A stretch of DNA of 64,000 bases from Sulfitobacter sp. S223 (GCF_025143825.1 NZ_CP083560.1:558001-622000), one strand, 5' to 3'. Positions 17,574 through 26,487 are shown, numbered from the stretch's first letter. The notes: generated from the sequence alone by a model not told the origin. Program-made: numbers and translations.

Positions 17574-18398
17574 ATGATCTATGATGTACTGGGGCCAGTG
17601 GCACTGGACTATCTGCCATGCAGATATGGCACGTCAAAATTGATTTTTCGGGGGCCGCAGCGTGAGCTGAAGAACCCTTATATCGCCTTTTTGGGCGGGA
17701 CACAGACTTTTGGAAAATTTATTGAGCAGCCCTATCCCTTGAGGGTGGAGCATTTGACCGGAGTGGCTTCGGTCAATTTCGGGCAGATGAACGCGGGCCT
17801 TGATGTCTTTGCGTCTGATCCGGTCATTGCGGAGGCTGCGCATGGGGCGCGTGTCACAGTGCTTGAGGTGTTGGGCGCTATCAATCTGAGCAACAGGCTC
17901 TATTCCGTGCATCCACGTCGCAATGACCGGTTCCTTCGCACCGCACCCGACCTGAGGGCGCTATATCCAGAGGTGGATTTTTCCCAGTTCAATTTTACGC
18001 AACATATGTTGTCCGATCTCTTCCAGCGCGACAGTCAGCGCTTTGCGACAATGCGCCGGATCTTACAGCGGACATGGGTAAGGCGTATGCGCCAGTTAAT
18101 TGATCGGTTGGGGGGGCACGTGGTGCTTCTGCGAATTGGCAACGATGCACAGGATAAAATATGCCCCGTGGGGCAGGGGTTCGGTCCCGTGTTGGTTAGT
18201 GATGACATGATTGAGGAAGTTCGAGGAGCGGTCAGTGCGATTGTTGACGTTCCCGCAAGCTTAACTGACGGGCCCAACAGATATGATGGGATGATTGTGA
18301 GCGCCCCAGAGGAGGAGGCGGCAAAGGTCGTGGCGCCCGCTCGTGTCCATAGTGCAGTAGCACAAGCGCTACTGCCAGTGCTTGATCAACTCATTTAG
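17574..18398 (+). CDS. DUF6473 family protein
   Basis: A 274-aa protein of unknown function, recognised as the DUF6473 family common in Rhodobacterales. The N-terminus MIYDVLGPVALDYLPCRYG and the blocks FRGPQRELKNPYIAFLGG, VNFGQMNAGLDVF and NRLYSVHPRRNDRFL are family-like. FLGGTQTFGKFIEQPYP and VVLLRIGN suggest an alpha/beta fold, perhaps sulfotransferase- or SGNH-like, but I see no diagnostic catalytic set. I chose the ATG at 17574 with GGTGG upstream instead of one ten codons earlier. It is divergent from hbd. Confidence 0.75.
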   Translation: MIYDVLGPVALDYLPCRYGTSKLIFRGPQRELKNPYIAFLGGTQTFGKFIEQPYPLRVEHLTGVASVNFGQMNAGLDVFASDPVIAEAAHGARVTVLEVLGAINLSNRLYSVHPRRNDRFLRTAPDLRALYPEVDFSQFNFTQHMLSDLFQRDSQRFATMRRILQRTWVRRMRQLIDRLGGHVVLLRIGNDAQDKICPVGQGFGPVLVSDDMIEEVRGAVSAIVDVPASLTDGPNRYDGMIVSAPEEEAAKVVAPARVHSAVAQALLPVLDQLI

Positions 18399-18643
18399 AA
18401 CAGAAAAGGGCCACCGGTATGTGGAGCCATGCCGAGTTGTCGGAGGTAGGCGGCGAGATATTACACCTTGGTTACTCTTCCAACATAGCGGTAATCGGCG
18501 CATCGCGCAGCGAAGGTCCGCAAAGAGCGCTCAATACCTTATGCTGAGTAGTGCGCGAGTGTCGGCAATGGCGAGCCCCACCCGCAATCAAGCAACGTTT
18601 CGCTTTCGCCATATAACCGAAGGAAGTCCACCTTTACACCAGA

Positions 18644-19426
18644 CTAATCGGCAGTCTGCGCTTCGATGATCGCAATAACACTCGCAACTTTCGCGGCATT
18701 GGCGGCGTCTGCATGGGGGGACGCAAATTGCCCGCTGTCGTTATCAAAATACCTGCCCGAAGCGCTTTTGAACCCTTCTGACAGTGCTGCGCGCGTCAGG
18801 ATGTCGACCCCGATATTCAGATCATTACCCGATGTTCCAAAACCCTCCCGCACCATTTTGGTGGCGAGGAGAGAGCCAGGATTGATGGCGACCGAGACCG
18901 GACCATCGGGGTGTTTCGATGCAAAATCCTGACTCCACATCGTCAGGGCCAACTTGCTTTGCGCGTAGGCCTCCATGTCTTGCAGCTGCCGCTTGCCTTT
19001 CATGGCATCAACATCGACCGGCGCTTGTGCAGCAGAGGACAGATGCACCAAGCGGCCGTCTTTAGGCACGATGGGCAGCAGAAGGGTCGACAGAAGAGCG
19101 GGTGCAAAGGTGTTGACGATGAAGCGCACGTCCATTCCGTCGCCCAAACGCGGCTGCGACGTCTTGAATACACCGGCATTGTTGATCACAACGTCAATCC
19201 GGTCATGGACCTTTGTGAGGTCACGGCTCATTTGGGCGACTTGGGCCAAGTCGGACATATCGGCTTGAACGGTTGATAGGTTCGCGCCAATTTCAGCCTT
19301 CAGCTCGTCAAGCTTCTGGGCATTTCGACCGTGTGCGATAATTTTGTGCCCCTGGTTCGCCAAAGCCAGTGCGGTCGCACGGCCAAGTCCGTCGGTTGCA
19401 CCGGTGATCAGGATTGTTTTTGTCAT
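18644..19426 (-). CDS. Short-chain dehydrogenase/reductase
   Basis: A 260-aa SDR oxidoreductase. The NAD(P) motif TGATDGLGRA is at residues 8-17, NNAG at about 83-86, the catalytic serine in LSSAAQAP and YAQSK as the catalytic Tyr/Lys pair; GSLLATKM follows. The ATG at 19426 has AAGGAAC upstream and is one base from the stop of the LLM oxidoreductase gene, so the two are co-transcribed. It is the last gene of a four-gene redox cluster divergent from a LysR regulator. The substrate is unknown. Confidence 0.88.
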   Translation of the reverse strand: MTKTILITGATDGLGRATALALANQGHKIIAHGRNAQKLDELKAEIGANLSTVQADMSDLAQVAQMSRDLTKVHDRIDVVINNAGVFKTSQPRLGDGMDVRFIVNTFAPALLSTLLLPIVPKDGRLVHLSSAAQAPVDVDAMKGKRQLQDMEAYAQSKLALTMWSQDFASKHPDGPVSVAINPGSLLATKMVREGFGTSGNDLNIGVDILTRAALSEGFKSASGRYFDNDSGQFASPHADAANAAKVASVIAIIEAQTAD

Positions 19427-19427
19427 A

Positions 19428-20399
19428 TTATGTTCCTTGTTCAAAAGCGGGCAGGACGTGCTCTGCCAGCCCGTCAAGTGTTGCCTCAACGGGTTTGGAG
19501 TTGAAGCGCAGATTCAACGCGACATGGTTGACGCCGATTTTCTCAAGTTGCCGAAGATATTGGACAAGAGGACGATACCCGGACCGGAAGCCAAGATGTA
19601 TCGGGCTTGGCGACTCATCCGCATCATCGGCGAGGTCGATGTATAGCGGTTGCAAAACAGGTTTCGGCACCTGTCGCAAAGTGGTCAACCGAGTCTGCCA
19701 ATCATGTAAAACGCGGTCCTGCGCCACGCCAGGGCGGGGATAGGTCATCCATCCATCGCCATGTTGTGCAATCCAGTCCGGCGATTGGCGGCTTGATCCA
19801 GTGATCAAAAGCGGCAGCTTCGACCCCGAAGGCCTGGGCAGCATATCAATTGACGAATCTACTTTGCCGAAACGATTTTCGATCTGCGACGCGGTCGTCC
19901 CCATGGCGCGAATGTACTCAAAGCTCTCTCGAAATGCCTCGCCACGGCTGTCGAAGTTGCGGTTCATGGCTGGGTATTCTTCGGGACGGTCGCCGGATGC
20001 CACGCCAAGGATCAGTCGCCCCCCCGACAAAACGTCAGCTGTCGCGGCGGCCTTTGCCACATGTGCGGGGTGGCGAAGGGGCAGGACGATACTTGCGACG
20101 CCCAAAGCGATATCGGTGGTTTTTGCGGCCAGATACCCAAGATAGGTAAAGGGATCGAAAAGCTGCCCCGCATCCCCAAAGCTCGGGACATTGAAGGGTA
20201 CATCGCGCAGCCAGACTGCTTTGAACCCAAGCTGTTCCGCCTGTTGCACACGCTCGAGATGGCCTTCGATATCTGGCACAGGGCTTTGCCCATACTGCGC
20301 AATCGGCACAACAAGCCCGACACTCAGCCGACCGTTCTGGAACGTCGCGGTGAAGCCGCGATTGATCTGTTCGAATGGTGTGTGGGTATCGTCGCGCAC
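19428..20399 (-). CDS. LLM-class flavin-dependent oxidoreductase
   Basis: A 323-aa member of the luciferase-like monooxygenase superfamily. Motifs include QAEQLGFKAVWLRDVPF, GVASIVLPLRHPAHVAKAAATADVLSGG (the F420/FMN-binding bulge region), LGVASGDRPEEYPAM and the C-terminal LEKIGVNHVALNLRF. It starts with GTG preceded by AGGAGA. It may act with the SDR and quinone-reductase-like enzymes of the same operon on a small carbonyl or aromatic compound, but this is inference from neighbourhood. Confidence 0.87.
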   Translation of the reverse strand: MRDDTHTPFEQINRGFTATFQNGRLSVGLVVPIAQYGQSPVPDIEGHLERVQQAEQLGFKAVWLRDVPFNVPSFGDAGQLFDPFTYLGYLAAKTTDIALGVASIVLPLRHPAHVAKAAATADVLSGGRLILGVASGDRPEEYPAMNRNFDSRGEAFRESFEYIRAMGTTASQIENRFGKVDSSIDMLPRPSGSKLPLLITGSSRQSPDWIAQHGDGWMTYPRPGVAQDRVLHDWQTRLTTLRQVPKPVLQPLYIDLADDADESPSPIHLGFRSGYRPLVQYLRQLEKIGVNHVALNLRFNSKPVEATLDGLAEHVLPAFEQGT

Positions 20400-20453
20400 G
20401 GCGGCTCTCCTGTCAGGATGCGCCGCCCCATCTTTGAGGGCGACGCAGGTGTT

Positions 20454-20756
20454 TCAGGCAAGATCGTCTTTGCCCTGGATCAGATAGTGATGGCTGACCG
20501 ATCCGGCGGTCCGTTCGGCCAGATGGGGGGCGTATTGCTCATCTGCCATGAACGCCTTTGCAGCCTCTTTTGACGGCCACTCAATGATAATGCGAAGGCC
20601 CGCCTCTTGTGGCTCGCCTTCCAATTGTTCGTGGCTGGCCGTGCGGGCGATATACTTGCCGCCATGCGCCGCGACACGCTCATTGGCTGTCGGCAAATAG
20701 TCTGGGATCCAGTCTTCGCTGGTGGGCGTTACATCGAGAACAGAATAGTAGGTCAT
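20454..20756 (-). CDS. DUF1330-like small protein
   Basis: A 100-aa protein with the ferredoxin-like alpha/beta pattern of DUF1330 (YSVLDVTPTSEDWIPDYLPT, RIIIEWPSKEAAKAF). I chose the start at MTYYSVLD with GGAAACC upstream; the longer frame reads through the neighbouring gene. Proteins of this fold are found beside oxidoreductase genes and may be small enzymes or binding proteins; no activity can be assigned. It lies between the ADH-like gene and the LLM gene and is presumably co-transcribed. Confidence 0.78.
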   Translation of the reverse strand: MTYYSVLDVTPTSEDWIPDYLPTANERVAAHGGKYIARTASHEQLEGEPQEAGLRIIIEWPSKEAAKAFMADEQYAPHLAERTAGSVSHHYLIQGKDDLA

Positions 20757-20788
20757 GTTTGGTTTCCTTCGTTGGATTTCAGCCGAGG

Positions 20789-21799
20789 TTAAGACGAAAA
20801 TCCGGGAAGAACCTGTTTGCCGATTACACGGCCGCTTTCCTGACGCTTGTGTGCGTTGGTCAACGCTTCCACCGTCAGCACATCGGCGCGTTCGGTGACC
20901 GTGGATTGAAGTGTCCCGGCGTCGATCATCTGGGAAACGCGGTCGAGAAGATCGCGCTGCGCTGTGATGTCGCTGGTGCTGAACATCGAACGTGTGAACA
21001 TGAACTCCCAAGAGATCGTCAGCGCCTTCGGCTTTGCGGCCGAGATATCGAGGCTTTCAGGGTCGTCGATAAGCGCGATGTGACCACGGGGGGCAATGAA
21101 TTCGAGGATCGCGGGCCAATGTTGGTCCGTCGCGGTCAACGCGGCGACATAAGTTGGGACGAGACCCAAGTCTTTCACCTGCGCCGTCAGATCATCGCGG
21201 TGATTAACGACGTGATCGGCCCCCATCCTGCGCACCCAATCTGCGGTTTCGGGCCGGGAGGCTGTCGCGATCACCGTCAGATTTGTCAGGGCTTTCGCAA
21301 GCTGGATCATGATAGAGCCGACACCGCCCGCGCCCCCAATCACCAAAAGCGTCTGGCCATCGCCGCCGCCTTCACCCAAACGGAAGCTGTCAAAGAGCAT
21401 TTCCCATGCGGTAATAGACGTCAGCGGCAGGCCCGCGCTTTCAACGAAATCAAGAGATGCGGGTTTTTTGCCGACGATGCGTTCGTCAACAGCATGAAAT
21501 TCGACGTTTGTCCCGTCGCGGGTCACGTCCCCTGCGTAGAACACCTCGTCACCAACCGCATAGCCCGTGACCTCTGGCCCTGTTTCAACGACCGTGCCAG
21601 CCGCGTCGAAACCCAAAATGCCCAGATCTGACTCAGGCGCACGGGCCTCGCGCAATTTAACGTCGACCGGATTGACGGAGATGCCTTTAACGGCAACCAG
21701 AAGATCGCGAGGGCGCAGCGTTGGTCTGTCTACATCAACGAGGCTCAGTGCGCCTGCGCCTTGAATGGGTCCGTTTTGGGTGTAACCGATGGCTTTCAT
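20789..21799 (-). CDS. Quinone oxidoreductase-like alcohol dehydrogenase (MDR family)
   Basis: A 336-aa medium-chain dehydrogenase/reductase. The GroES-like N-terminus has [12 protein letters not shown] and GFDAAGTV; the Rossmann motif [19 protein letters not shown] is near residue 150. Cysteines and histidines for the structural or catalytic zinc are missing at the usual places, so this is a zinc-free quinone-reductase-type enzyme, probably NADPH-dependent. AGGAG precedes the ATG at 21799; the longer frame adds twelve residues without a site. It is the first gene of the cluster divergent from the LysR regulator. Confidence 0.87.
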   Translation of the reverse strand: MKAIGYTQNGPIQGAGALSLVDVDRPTLRPRDLLVAVKGISVNPVDVKLREARAPESDLGILGFDAAGTVVETGPEVTGYAVGDEVFYAGDVTRDGTNVEFHAVDERIVGKKPASLDFVESAGLPLTSITAWEMLFDSFRLGEGGGDGQTLLVIGGAGGVGSIMIQLAKALTNLTVIATASRPETADWVRRMGADHVVNHRDDLTAQVKDLGLVPTYVAALTATDQHWPAILEFIAPRGHIALIDDPESLDISAAKPKALTISWEFMFTRSMFSTSDITAQRDLLDRVSQMIDAGTLQSTVTERADVLTVEALTNAHKRQESGRVIGKQVLPGFSS

Positions 21800-21906
21800 G
21801 TTCAATGCTCCTGATTGGCGTGATGAACTGGACATATCACTCCGATTTCTGATAAAAACTGCTGATATATTATTTCAGAATTCTGATTTTAGATATAATA
21901 GGGGGC
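21800..21906. promoter_or_regulatory. Divergent promoter region of the LysR regulator and redox cluster
   Basis: This 107-base spacer is AT-rich and repetitive: TTCTGAT, CTGAT and a perfect 12-bp palindrome TCAGAATTCTGA (21875-21886) recur, as expected for a LysR-type operator. TATAAT at 21894-21899 is a consensus -10 element only seven bases before the regulator ATG, which would give a very short or absent leader. The ADH-like gene has AGGAG just before its start on the other strand. Confidence 0.5.
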
Positions 21907-22821
21907 ATGGATACCGACGCCCTTCGCCTTTTCATCGCCGCCTCCGAGCGGCTGAACATTACGGCCGCTGGTCGTGATCTTGGCCTTGCCCCCGCCATGG
22001 CCAGCAATCGTCTGGCGAAATTGGAGCGCGAGCTGGGCACAGAACTGCTGCACCGCACCACTCGAAAAATATCGATCAGTCAGGAGGGCGAAGCCTTCCT
22101 CCCCTATGCCCGCGAGGTCCTCGCCCAAGTGGACGCAGGCCGCGCGGCGTTGGGCGAAGGCACATTGCACCCAAGCGGCACGCTTCGTTTCGCGGCCCCC
22201 AGCAGTTTTGCGCAACTGCATATCATCCCGCTGCTACCGGAGTTTCAGACGCTTTACCCGGACATCACACTTGATCTCAGGCTTTCTGACACACGCCAAG
22301 ACATCATCGAAGGCAGCTTCGATCTGGCCCTGCGCAGTGCGCCCCTTGAAGATAGCAGTCTTTTGGGACGTAAACTTGCAGACGATAGGCGGATACTTTG
22401 CGCGTCGCCTGCCTACACCCAAAATTCCGGCCAACCTATAACGCCAGATGACCTTGAGGGGCACCGCTTCCTGTCATGGTCCAACCTTGCTCCGAGAAAG
22501 ATCATCCACGTGCATGGCCACACTGCATTGCTTGATCCTGCAAAAATGATGTGCCGCACCCTCCTCGACGACGGAACATCGCAACGTCTGGCGACGATGG
22601 CGGGTATGGGTATCTCCATAAATTCGCTCTGGAGCGTTGCGCAGGATATCGCAGCAGGGCGTTTGGTTCGTGTGCTGCCTGACTGGCGCTTACACGACGG
22701 GTCCGTTCTTTGGTTGATTTATCCGAAGTCGAACGTCCTGACCCCGAAAGTCAGGTGCTTCATGGATTTCCTGATTGCCCGGTTGGACTTTGCGAAGCTG
22801 ACAAGCAAGCAAAGACCGTAA
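21907..22821 (+). CDS. LysR-family transcriptional regulator
   Basis: A 304-aa canonical LysR regulator. The HTH spans residues about 1-62 (MDTDALRLFIAASERLNITAAGRDLGLAP... RLAKLERELGTELLHRTTRKI), followed by an effector domain with RFAAPSSFAQLHIIPLLPEF and DLALRSAP. It belongs to the subgroup that commonly regulates divergent oxidoreductase genes, and it lies head-to-head with the ADH/DUF1330/LLM/SDR cluster. It is probably activator of that cluster and repressor of itself. The co-inducer is unknown. Confidence 0.92.
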   Translation: MDTDALRLFIAASERLNITAAGRDLGLAPAMASNRLAKLERELGTELLHRTTRKISISQEGEAFLPYAREVLAQVDAGRAALGEGTLHPSGTLRFAAPSSFAQLHIIPLLPEFQTLYPDITLDLRLSDTRQDIIEGSFDLALRSAPLEDSSLLGRKLADDRRILCASPAYTQNSGQPITPDDLEGHRFLSWSNLAPRKIIHVHGHTALLDPAKMMCRTLLDDGTSQRLATMAGMGISINSLWSVAQDIAAGRLVRVLPDWRLHDGSVLWLIYPKSNVLTPKVRCFMDFLIARLDFAKLTSKQRP

Positions 22822-23060
22822 ACCCTGAGCATGTGTTTTAGCAGAAGAAGCGACAAATCGGATTTTCCAGAGTGTTGTGGGGGGCGGCTACGCGCGCCAC
22901 CTTGGCCGCATTCCAATAGTGGTCATTGCTGGGCGCGCAGGGGACTTTGAGCTAACAAAATGCGTTCAGAACCGTTCGCACATGCAGCTAAGGGCCGGTA
23001 GGAGAACATTTTACCGCGTTTCTGCATCGCGGACACCCTCGGCTTTCACGATGGGGACAA
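22822..23060. other. Non-coding stretch after LysR gene
   Basis: No convincing gene is present here. An ORF in the plus frame from 22877 runs through this stretch and then antisense to the Hint-domain gene; its translation has no recognisable pattern and was discarded. Around 22981-23000 the sequence ATGCAGCTAAGGGCCGG resembles a degenerate element also seen at 18505, 39891 and 41083 (see findings). Confidence 0.4.
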
Positions 23061-23061
23061 T

Positions 23062-23151
23062 ACCGTTCAGCACTCAATTAGGCATTGAGTGGGATTTGTG
23101 GGAGAACCGAACTACGAGGCTTGCGGACGTTCTAAAAACGTCCGTTTTTTT
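23062..23151 (+). ncRNA. Candidate small RNA with two hairpins
   Basis: Two consecutive perfect hairpins lie in a gene-free region: CACTCAAT-TAGGC-ATTGAGTG (23071-23091) and, 33 bases later, an 8-bp stem followed by seven T. The second is an intrinsic terminator reading rightward, yet the nearest upstream rightward gene ends 300 bases before and no ORF leads into it. A short non-coding transcript is the simplest explanation. The 5' end is a guess; I found no strong promoter hexamers. Confidence 0.3.
23124..23151 (+). terminator. Intrinsic terminator, rightward
   Basis: Stem CGGACGTT / AACGTCCG with a five-base loop CTAAA, followed directly by seven T residues (23145-23151). It has no A-run on the left, so it acts only rightward. 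It ends either a long LysR mRNA or an independent small RNA. Confidence 0.75.
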
Positions 23152-23239
23152 GACACGCCACGGGTCCGCTATATGCGTAAATGGACAAAGCTGGCGGCAC
23201 GATGCTCAAACTGGTGGTATATCTGAAAGGGATATTCAC

Positions 23240-24370
23240 TCAGGAATGAAGCCTTGTAACGCGCTGATTAAGACTGGTCCTCCCCTGTGCGTAATGCGCT
23301 GGCGATGGCATTGGAAAATCACCAGTCATCGCCGTTGGGTAGCTTATGGGCAGCTCGCTGGGATCGGGCAGTTCAATGCCTTGCGCAAGGAGGGCACGCC
23401 CCTCTTGGGTGGAAATGAGTGGTAAGCAGGGTGCCTTGCAAATTGGTGCCCAAGCAGCGCGCTCAAGGGATGTTAGCGTCTGCTCAACCATTTCGCCGGG
23501 TAGCAGACTTTCGCTGATTAATCCGCCGCTTTCAATAAGTGCGTGAACCGGTAGGCCAAGATGTACCCAACGCATATGTCGTCGCCCCCTCATGAACCGA
23601 ATACCACGCCAACCAACAAGCGCTTTGGCCGAAAAAAGAAGCAGGCGGCGCTGTTTGCCCACAGCCAATGGGATACGGTGATTGGATGACACAATCAGCG
23701 GCCGGTTGACCCCGGCGCAGTCGATTAGTTTTGATGGGATCAGAACAGGGCGCTGCCTGTCTGGGGTTTTCATGGAATAAGACACTTCCCGGAATCGAAT
23801 TATTCTTAGTTCCTGCAATCCGGCGCTCCACGTGGGAAGCATGGTGCCGGGCTTTAGCATTTCGATGGGAACGCGCCCTTCGAGTGTCCGGATCAGGGTA
23901 CCTTCGGCAAAACAAGCAACATTGCCCGGCGTCAGTGTGCTTGTTACCTCGTAGGTGTCGCCCCTATCGTTGGTGACTAGGCCTGTGCCGTTGCTTGTGG
24001 CAGAGCCCATATACTGGCTGGTCATGCCTGCTGCCGCACCATCTACCGCAGTAAAGGGACCCAAGCCATGTGATACGAATTGCAAAACGCTCCCGCCTGA
24101 GTCTACCAGCGCAATTCCTTCGCCGTCGCCCATTGCGGACGGAAAGTTGACGACCGTATCTTTGCTGAACAGATAGACATCATTTCCAGCGATCGTGGCG
24201 GCAAGGGGAGGGAACGACAGCAAACCATAACTATCTTGGCCGCCTTCCTGATAAAGTTCGAGGGAATACCCTGTTACGTCGGCACCGGCAGGCAGAACCA
24301 CTTCGATGAAGTCGCTTTGCCCGTTCCCTGCGTAGCTGACTTCTGAGATATAAGAGGCGAGTGTTGCCAT
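23240..24370 (-). CDS. Hint-domain (Hedgehog/intein-like) protein with lamin-tail-like N-terminus
   Basis: A 376-aa protein. Residues about 1-120 (ISEVSYAGNGQSDFIEVVLP, GYSLELYQEGG) look like a lamin-tail-type beta-sandwich often found in secreted proteins. Cys153 in CFAEGTLIRT starts a Hint domain, with the autoprocessing histidine candidate in VSSNHRIP (His231) and a C-terminal half through residue about 290. Rhodobacterales encode many such Hint_2 proteins, usually predicted to be extracellular and self-cleaving; no signal peptide is visible, so type I secretion is possible. GGATATTC precedes the ATG. Its true cargo or function is unknown. Confidence 0.78.
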   Translation of the reverse strand: MATLASYISEVSYAGNGQSDFIEVVLPAGADVTGYSLELYQEGGQDSYGLLSFPPLAATIAGNDVYLFSKDTVVNFPSAMGDGEGIALVDSGGSVLQFVSHGLGPFTAVDGAAAGMTSQYMGSATSNGTGLVTNDRGDTYEVTSTLTPGNVACFAEGTLIRTLEGRVPIEMLKPGTMLPTWSAGLQELRIIRFREVSYSMKTPDRQRPVLIPSKLIDCAGVNRPLIVSSNHRIPLAVGKQRRLLLFSAKALVGWRGIRFMRGRRHMRWVHLGLPVHALIESGGLISESLLPGEMVEQTLTSLERAAWAPICKAPCLPLISTQEGRALLAQGIELPDPSELPISYPTAMTGDFPMPSPAHYAQGRTSLNQRVTRLHS

Positions 24371-24419
24371 ATAGAATATCCGTCATAACCCGCCTATGGC
24401 ATAGACTGGAAAGACTGAA

Positions 24420-24596
24420 TTAATTGTAAACCGGCGTAGAATGCTGCTCCAGCACCAGACGTTCAAGAAAGACCTGTTTGTTGAACGGCGGTCCTGAAAC
24501 AAACATTTGTGCTTGTCCTGCAACCTGCCGTTTTGTCCGCATAGCGGTCGTCGAAGTTTGGGGTATGAATGGCGGCTTTTTTCGCATGTCTGACAT
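24420..24596 (-). CDS. Possible small protein (58 aa)
   Basis: A short frame starting MSDMRKKPPFIPQTSTTAM, preceded by ACGGAAAA, ends VLEQHSTPVYN. It is basic and proline-containing with no hydrophobic segment. It fills the gap between the Hint-domain gene and the etf terminator, but another overlapping frame is also open there. There is no family recognition, so this is a weak call; the region may simply be non-coding. Confidence 0.22.
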   Translation of the reverse strand: MSDMRKKPPFIPQTSTTAMRTKRQVAGQAQMFVSGPPFNKQVFLERLVLEQHSTPVYN

Positions 24597-24737
24597 TTTT
24601 CCGTGCAGCATGGCGCCACCTTTGGGCAGTTAAGGCTTTTCGTGGGGGCTGATTAGCGACCGAATGTGCTTGAAAGCTAGGTCCATAGACAAAACCTGCC
24701 AGCTTTTCGTCAGACGGATTTCAGAGAACAATGTCGT

Positions 24738-24774
24738 GCAAAAAAGAAAGGCCCGCCAAGATGTGGCGGGCCTT
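24738..24774 (-). terminator. Intrinsic terminator of the etfB-etfA transcript
   Basis: Ten-bp perfect stem AAGGCCCGCC / GGCGGGCCTT with a seven-base loop; on the minus strand it is followed by TCTTTTTT. It sits 28 bases after the etfA stop. Confidence 0.88.
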
Positions 24775-24802
24775 AAGGATGTTTCAGGTCAGACTATGCT
24801 GA

Positions 24803-25729
24803 TCAAAGCTTACCGATCAGGTCCGGCACTGCTTCGAACAAGTCAGCGACCAGACCGTAGTCAGCAACCTGGAAGATAGGTGCTTCTTCGTCTTTGTTGA
24901 TGGCGACGATGATCTTGCTGTCTTTCATACCGGCAAGGTGCTGGATCGCACCGGAGATGCCGACAGCGACATAGAGGTTCGGCGCAACAACTTTGCCCGT
25001 CTGGCCAACCTGCCAGTCGTTAGGCGCATAACCTGAGTCGACAGCGGCGCGCGATGCACCAACAGCGGCACCCAGCTTGTCTGCCAGTTGTTCGATCAGA
25101 GCAAAGTTATCTTCTGAGCCAACGCCACGGCCACCGGAGACAACAACACCAGCTGATGTCAGCTCGGGGCGGTCGCTTGCGGCAACTTTGTCTTCGACCC
25201 ATTCGGACAGGCCAGGATTTGCAACAGCAGAGATCGTCTCGACTGATGCGGAGCCGCCTTCGCCGGCCGCGTCAAATGTTGACGTGCGGAAGGTGATAAC
25301 CTTCTTGGCATCAGAGGATTTAACAGTCTGGATTGCGTTGCCAGCATAGATTGGCCGCTCGAACGTGTCAGCATCTACAACACCGGAAGCGTCGGAGATG
25401 ATCATCACGTCAAGCAGAGCTGCAACGCGCGGCATCACGTTTTTCGCATCCGTTGTTGCCGGAGCTACGATGTGATCGTAGTCACCCGCCAGTGAAACGA
25501 TCAGCGCTGCTGTCGCTTCGGCAAGACGGTGGCCAAGGGATGCATCTTCGGCGACCAGAACTTTGGATACACCATCGATTTTTGCGGCTGCTTCACCAGC
25601 AGCAGCAGCAGAGCCGCCACAAGCCAATACGGTGACATCACCCAGCTTTTGTGCGGCGGTAACGGCCTTGGCCGTTGCGTCCATCGCCAGCTCGCCGTCG
25701 TTTACTTCTGCAAGGAGTAGAACAGCCAT
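24803..25729 (-). CDS. etfA: Electron transfer flavoprotein, alpha subunit
   Basis: FAD-binding subunit of ETF, which collects electrons from acyl-CoA and related dehydrogenases and delivers them to ETF-ubiquinone oxidoreductase. The 308-aa protein begins [23 protein letters not shown] and carries the FAD-binding C-terminal block [43 protein letters not shown] and [18 protein letters not shown]. The ATG shares one base with the etfB stop (TAATG), so translation is coupled. Mcd is an expected electron donor. Confidence 0.97.
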   Translation of the reverse strand: MAVLLLAEVNDGELAMDATAKAVTAAQKLGDVTVLACGGSAAAAGEAAAKIDGVSKVLVAEDASLGHRLAEATAALIVSLAGDYDHIVAPATTDAKNVMPRVAALLDVMIISDASGVVDADTFERPIYAGNAIQTVKSSDAKKVITFRTSTFDAAGEGGSASVETISAVANPGLSEWVEDKVAASDRPELTSAGVVVSGGRGVGSEDNFALIEQLADKLGAAVGASRAAVDSGYAPNDWQVGQTGKVVAPNLYVAVGISGAIQHLAGMKDSKIIVAINKDEEAPIFQVADYGLVADLFEAVPDLIGKL

Positions 25730-26487
25730 TACACAGCCCCCGCTTCTTTAAGTTTCGCCACCAGCTCGTCAACAGAGCCCACTTTGATCCCTGCGGCACG
25801 TGCAGCAGGCTCTACGGTCTTCACGATTTCGAGGCGGTTAGCCACATCAACGCCGTAGTCGGCAGGTGTCTTTTCATCGAGCGGCTTTTTCTTCGCCTTC
25901 ATGATGTTGGGCAAAGACGCATAGCGCGGTTCGTTGAGGCGCAGGTCAACAGTGATCACTGTTGGCATGCCGACTTTGATCGTCTGCAGACCTCCGTCGA
26001 CTTCACGCGTTACGACAGCTTTGTCGCCTTCGATGGCAACTTCGGAAGCAAATGTCGCTTGCGACCAACCCATCAGCGCGGACAGCATCTGACCTGTTGC
26101 GTTCATGTCGTTATCGATCGCCTGCTTGCCACACATGACAAGGCCGGGCTGCTCTTCGTCAACGATACCTTTAAGAATCTTCGCAACTGTCAGCGGCTCA
26201 ATGTCGTTGTGCACATCATCGGACGCAACCACGAGGATCGCACGGTCCGCACCCATGGCGAGTGCTGTGCGCAGGGTTTCCTGTGCTTGTTTGACGCCGA
26301 TGGATACGACGACAATCTCGTCGGCCTGACCAGCTTCTTTCAGACGAATGGCCTGTTCGACCGAAATCTCGTCAAATGGGTTCATGGACATTTTGACGTT
26401 GGCAAGATCGACACCGGAACCGTCCGCTTTTACGCGCACTTTCACGTTATAGTCGATCACGCGTTTGACAGGTACGAGCACCTTCAT
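25729..26487 (-). CDS. etfB: Electron transfer flavoprotein, beta subunit
   Basis: AMP-binding subunit of the ETF heterodimer. The 252-aa protein starts [20 protein letters not shown] and contains [21 protein letters not shown] and the signature region [27 protein letters not shown] precedes the ATG. It leads the etfB-etfA pair, 212 bases after the cobalamin adenosyltransferase gene on the same strand; that spacer holds no gene and may contain the etf promoter. Confidence 0.97.
   Translation of the reverse strand: MKVLVPVKRVIDYNVKVRVKADGSGVDLANVKMSMNPFDEISVEQAIRLKEAGQADEIVVVSIGVKQAQETLRTALAMGADRAILVVASDDVHNDIEPLTVAKILKGIVDEEQPGLVMCGKQAIDNDMNATGQMLSALMGWSQATFASEVAIEGDKAVVTREVDGGLQTIKVGMPTVITVDLRLNEPRYASLPNIMKAKKKPLDEKTPADYGVDVANRLEIVKTVEPAARAAGIKVGSVDELVAKLKEAGAV

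Noticed and set aside
20609-21631. 340-aa plus-strand frame opposite the ADH-like gene and DUF1330
   Set aside because: It covers two well-supported opposite genes and shows only low-complexity arginine-rich sequence.
22877-23425. 182-aa frame partly in the LysR/Hint gap
   Set aside because: It crosses the strong terminator and continues antisense to the Hint gene; composition looks random.
24383-24619. 78-aa cysteine-containing minus-strand frame
   Set aside because: It overlaps the slightly more plausible 58-aa frame, lacks a ribosome binding site and reads like random sequence.
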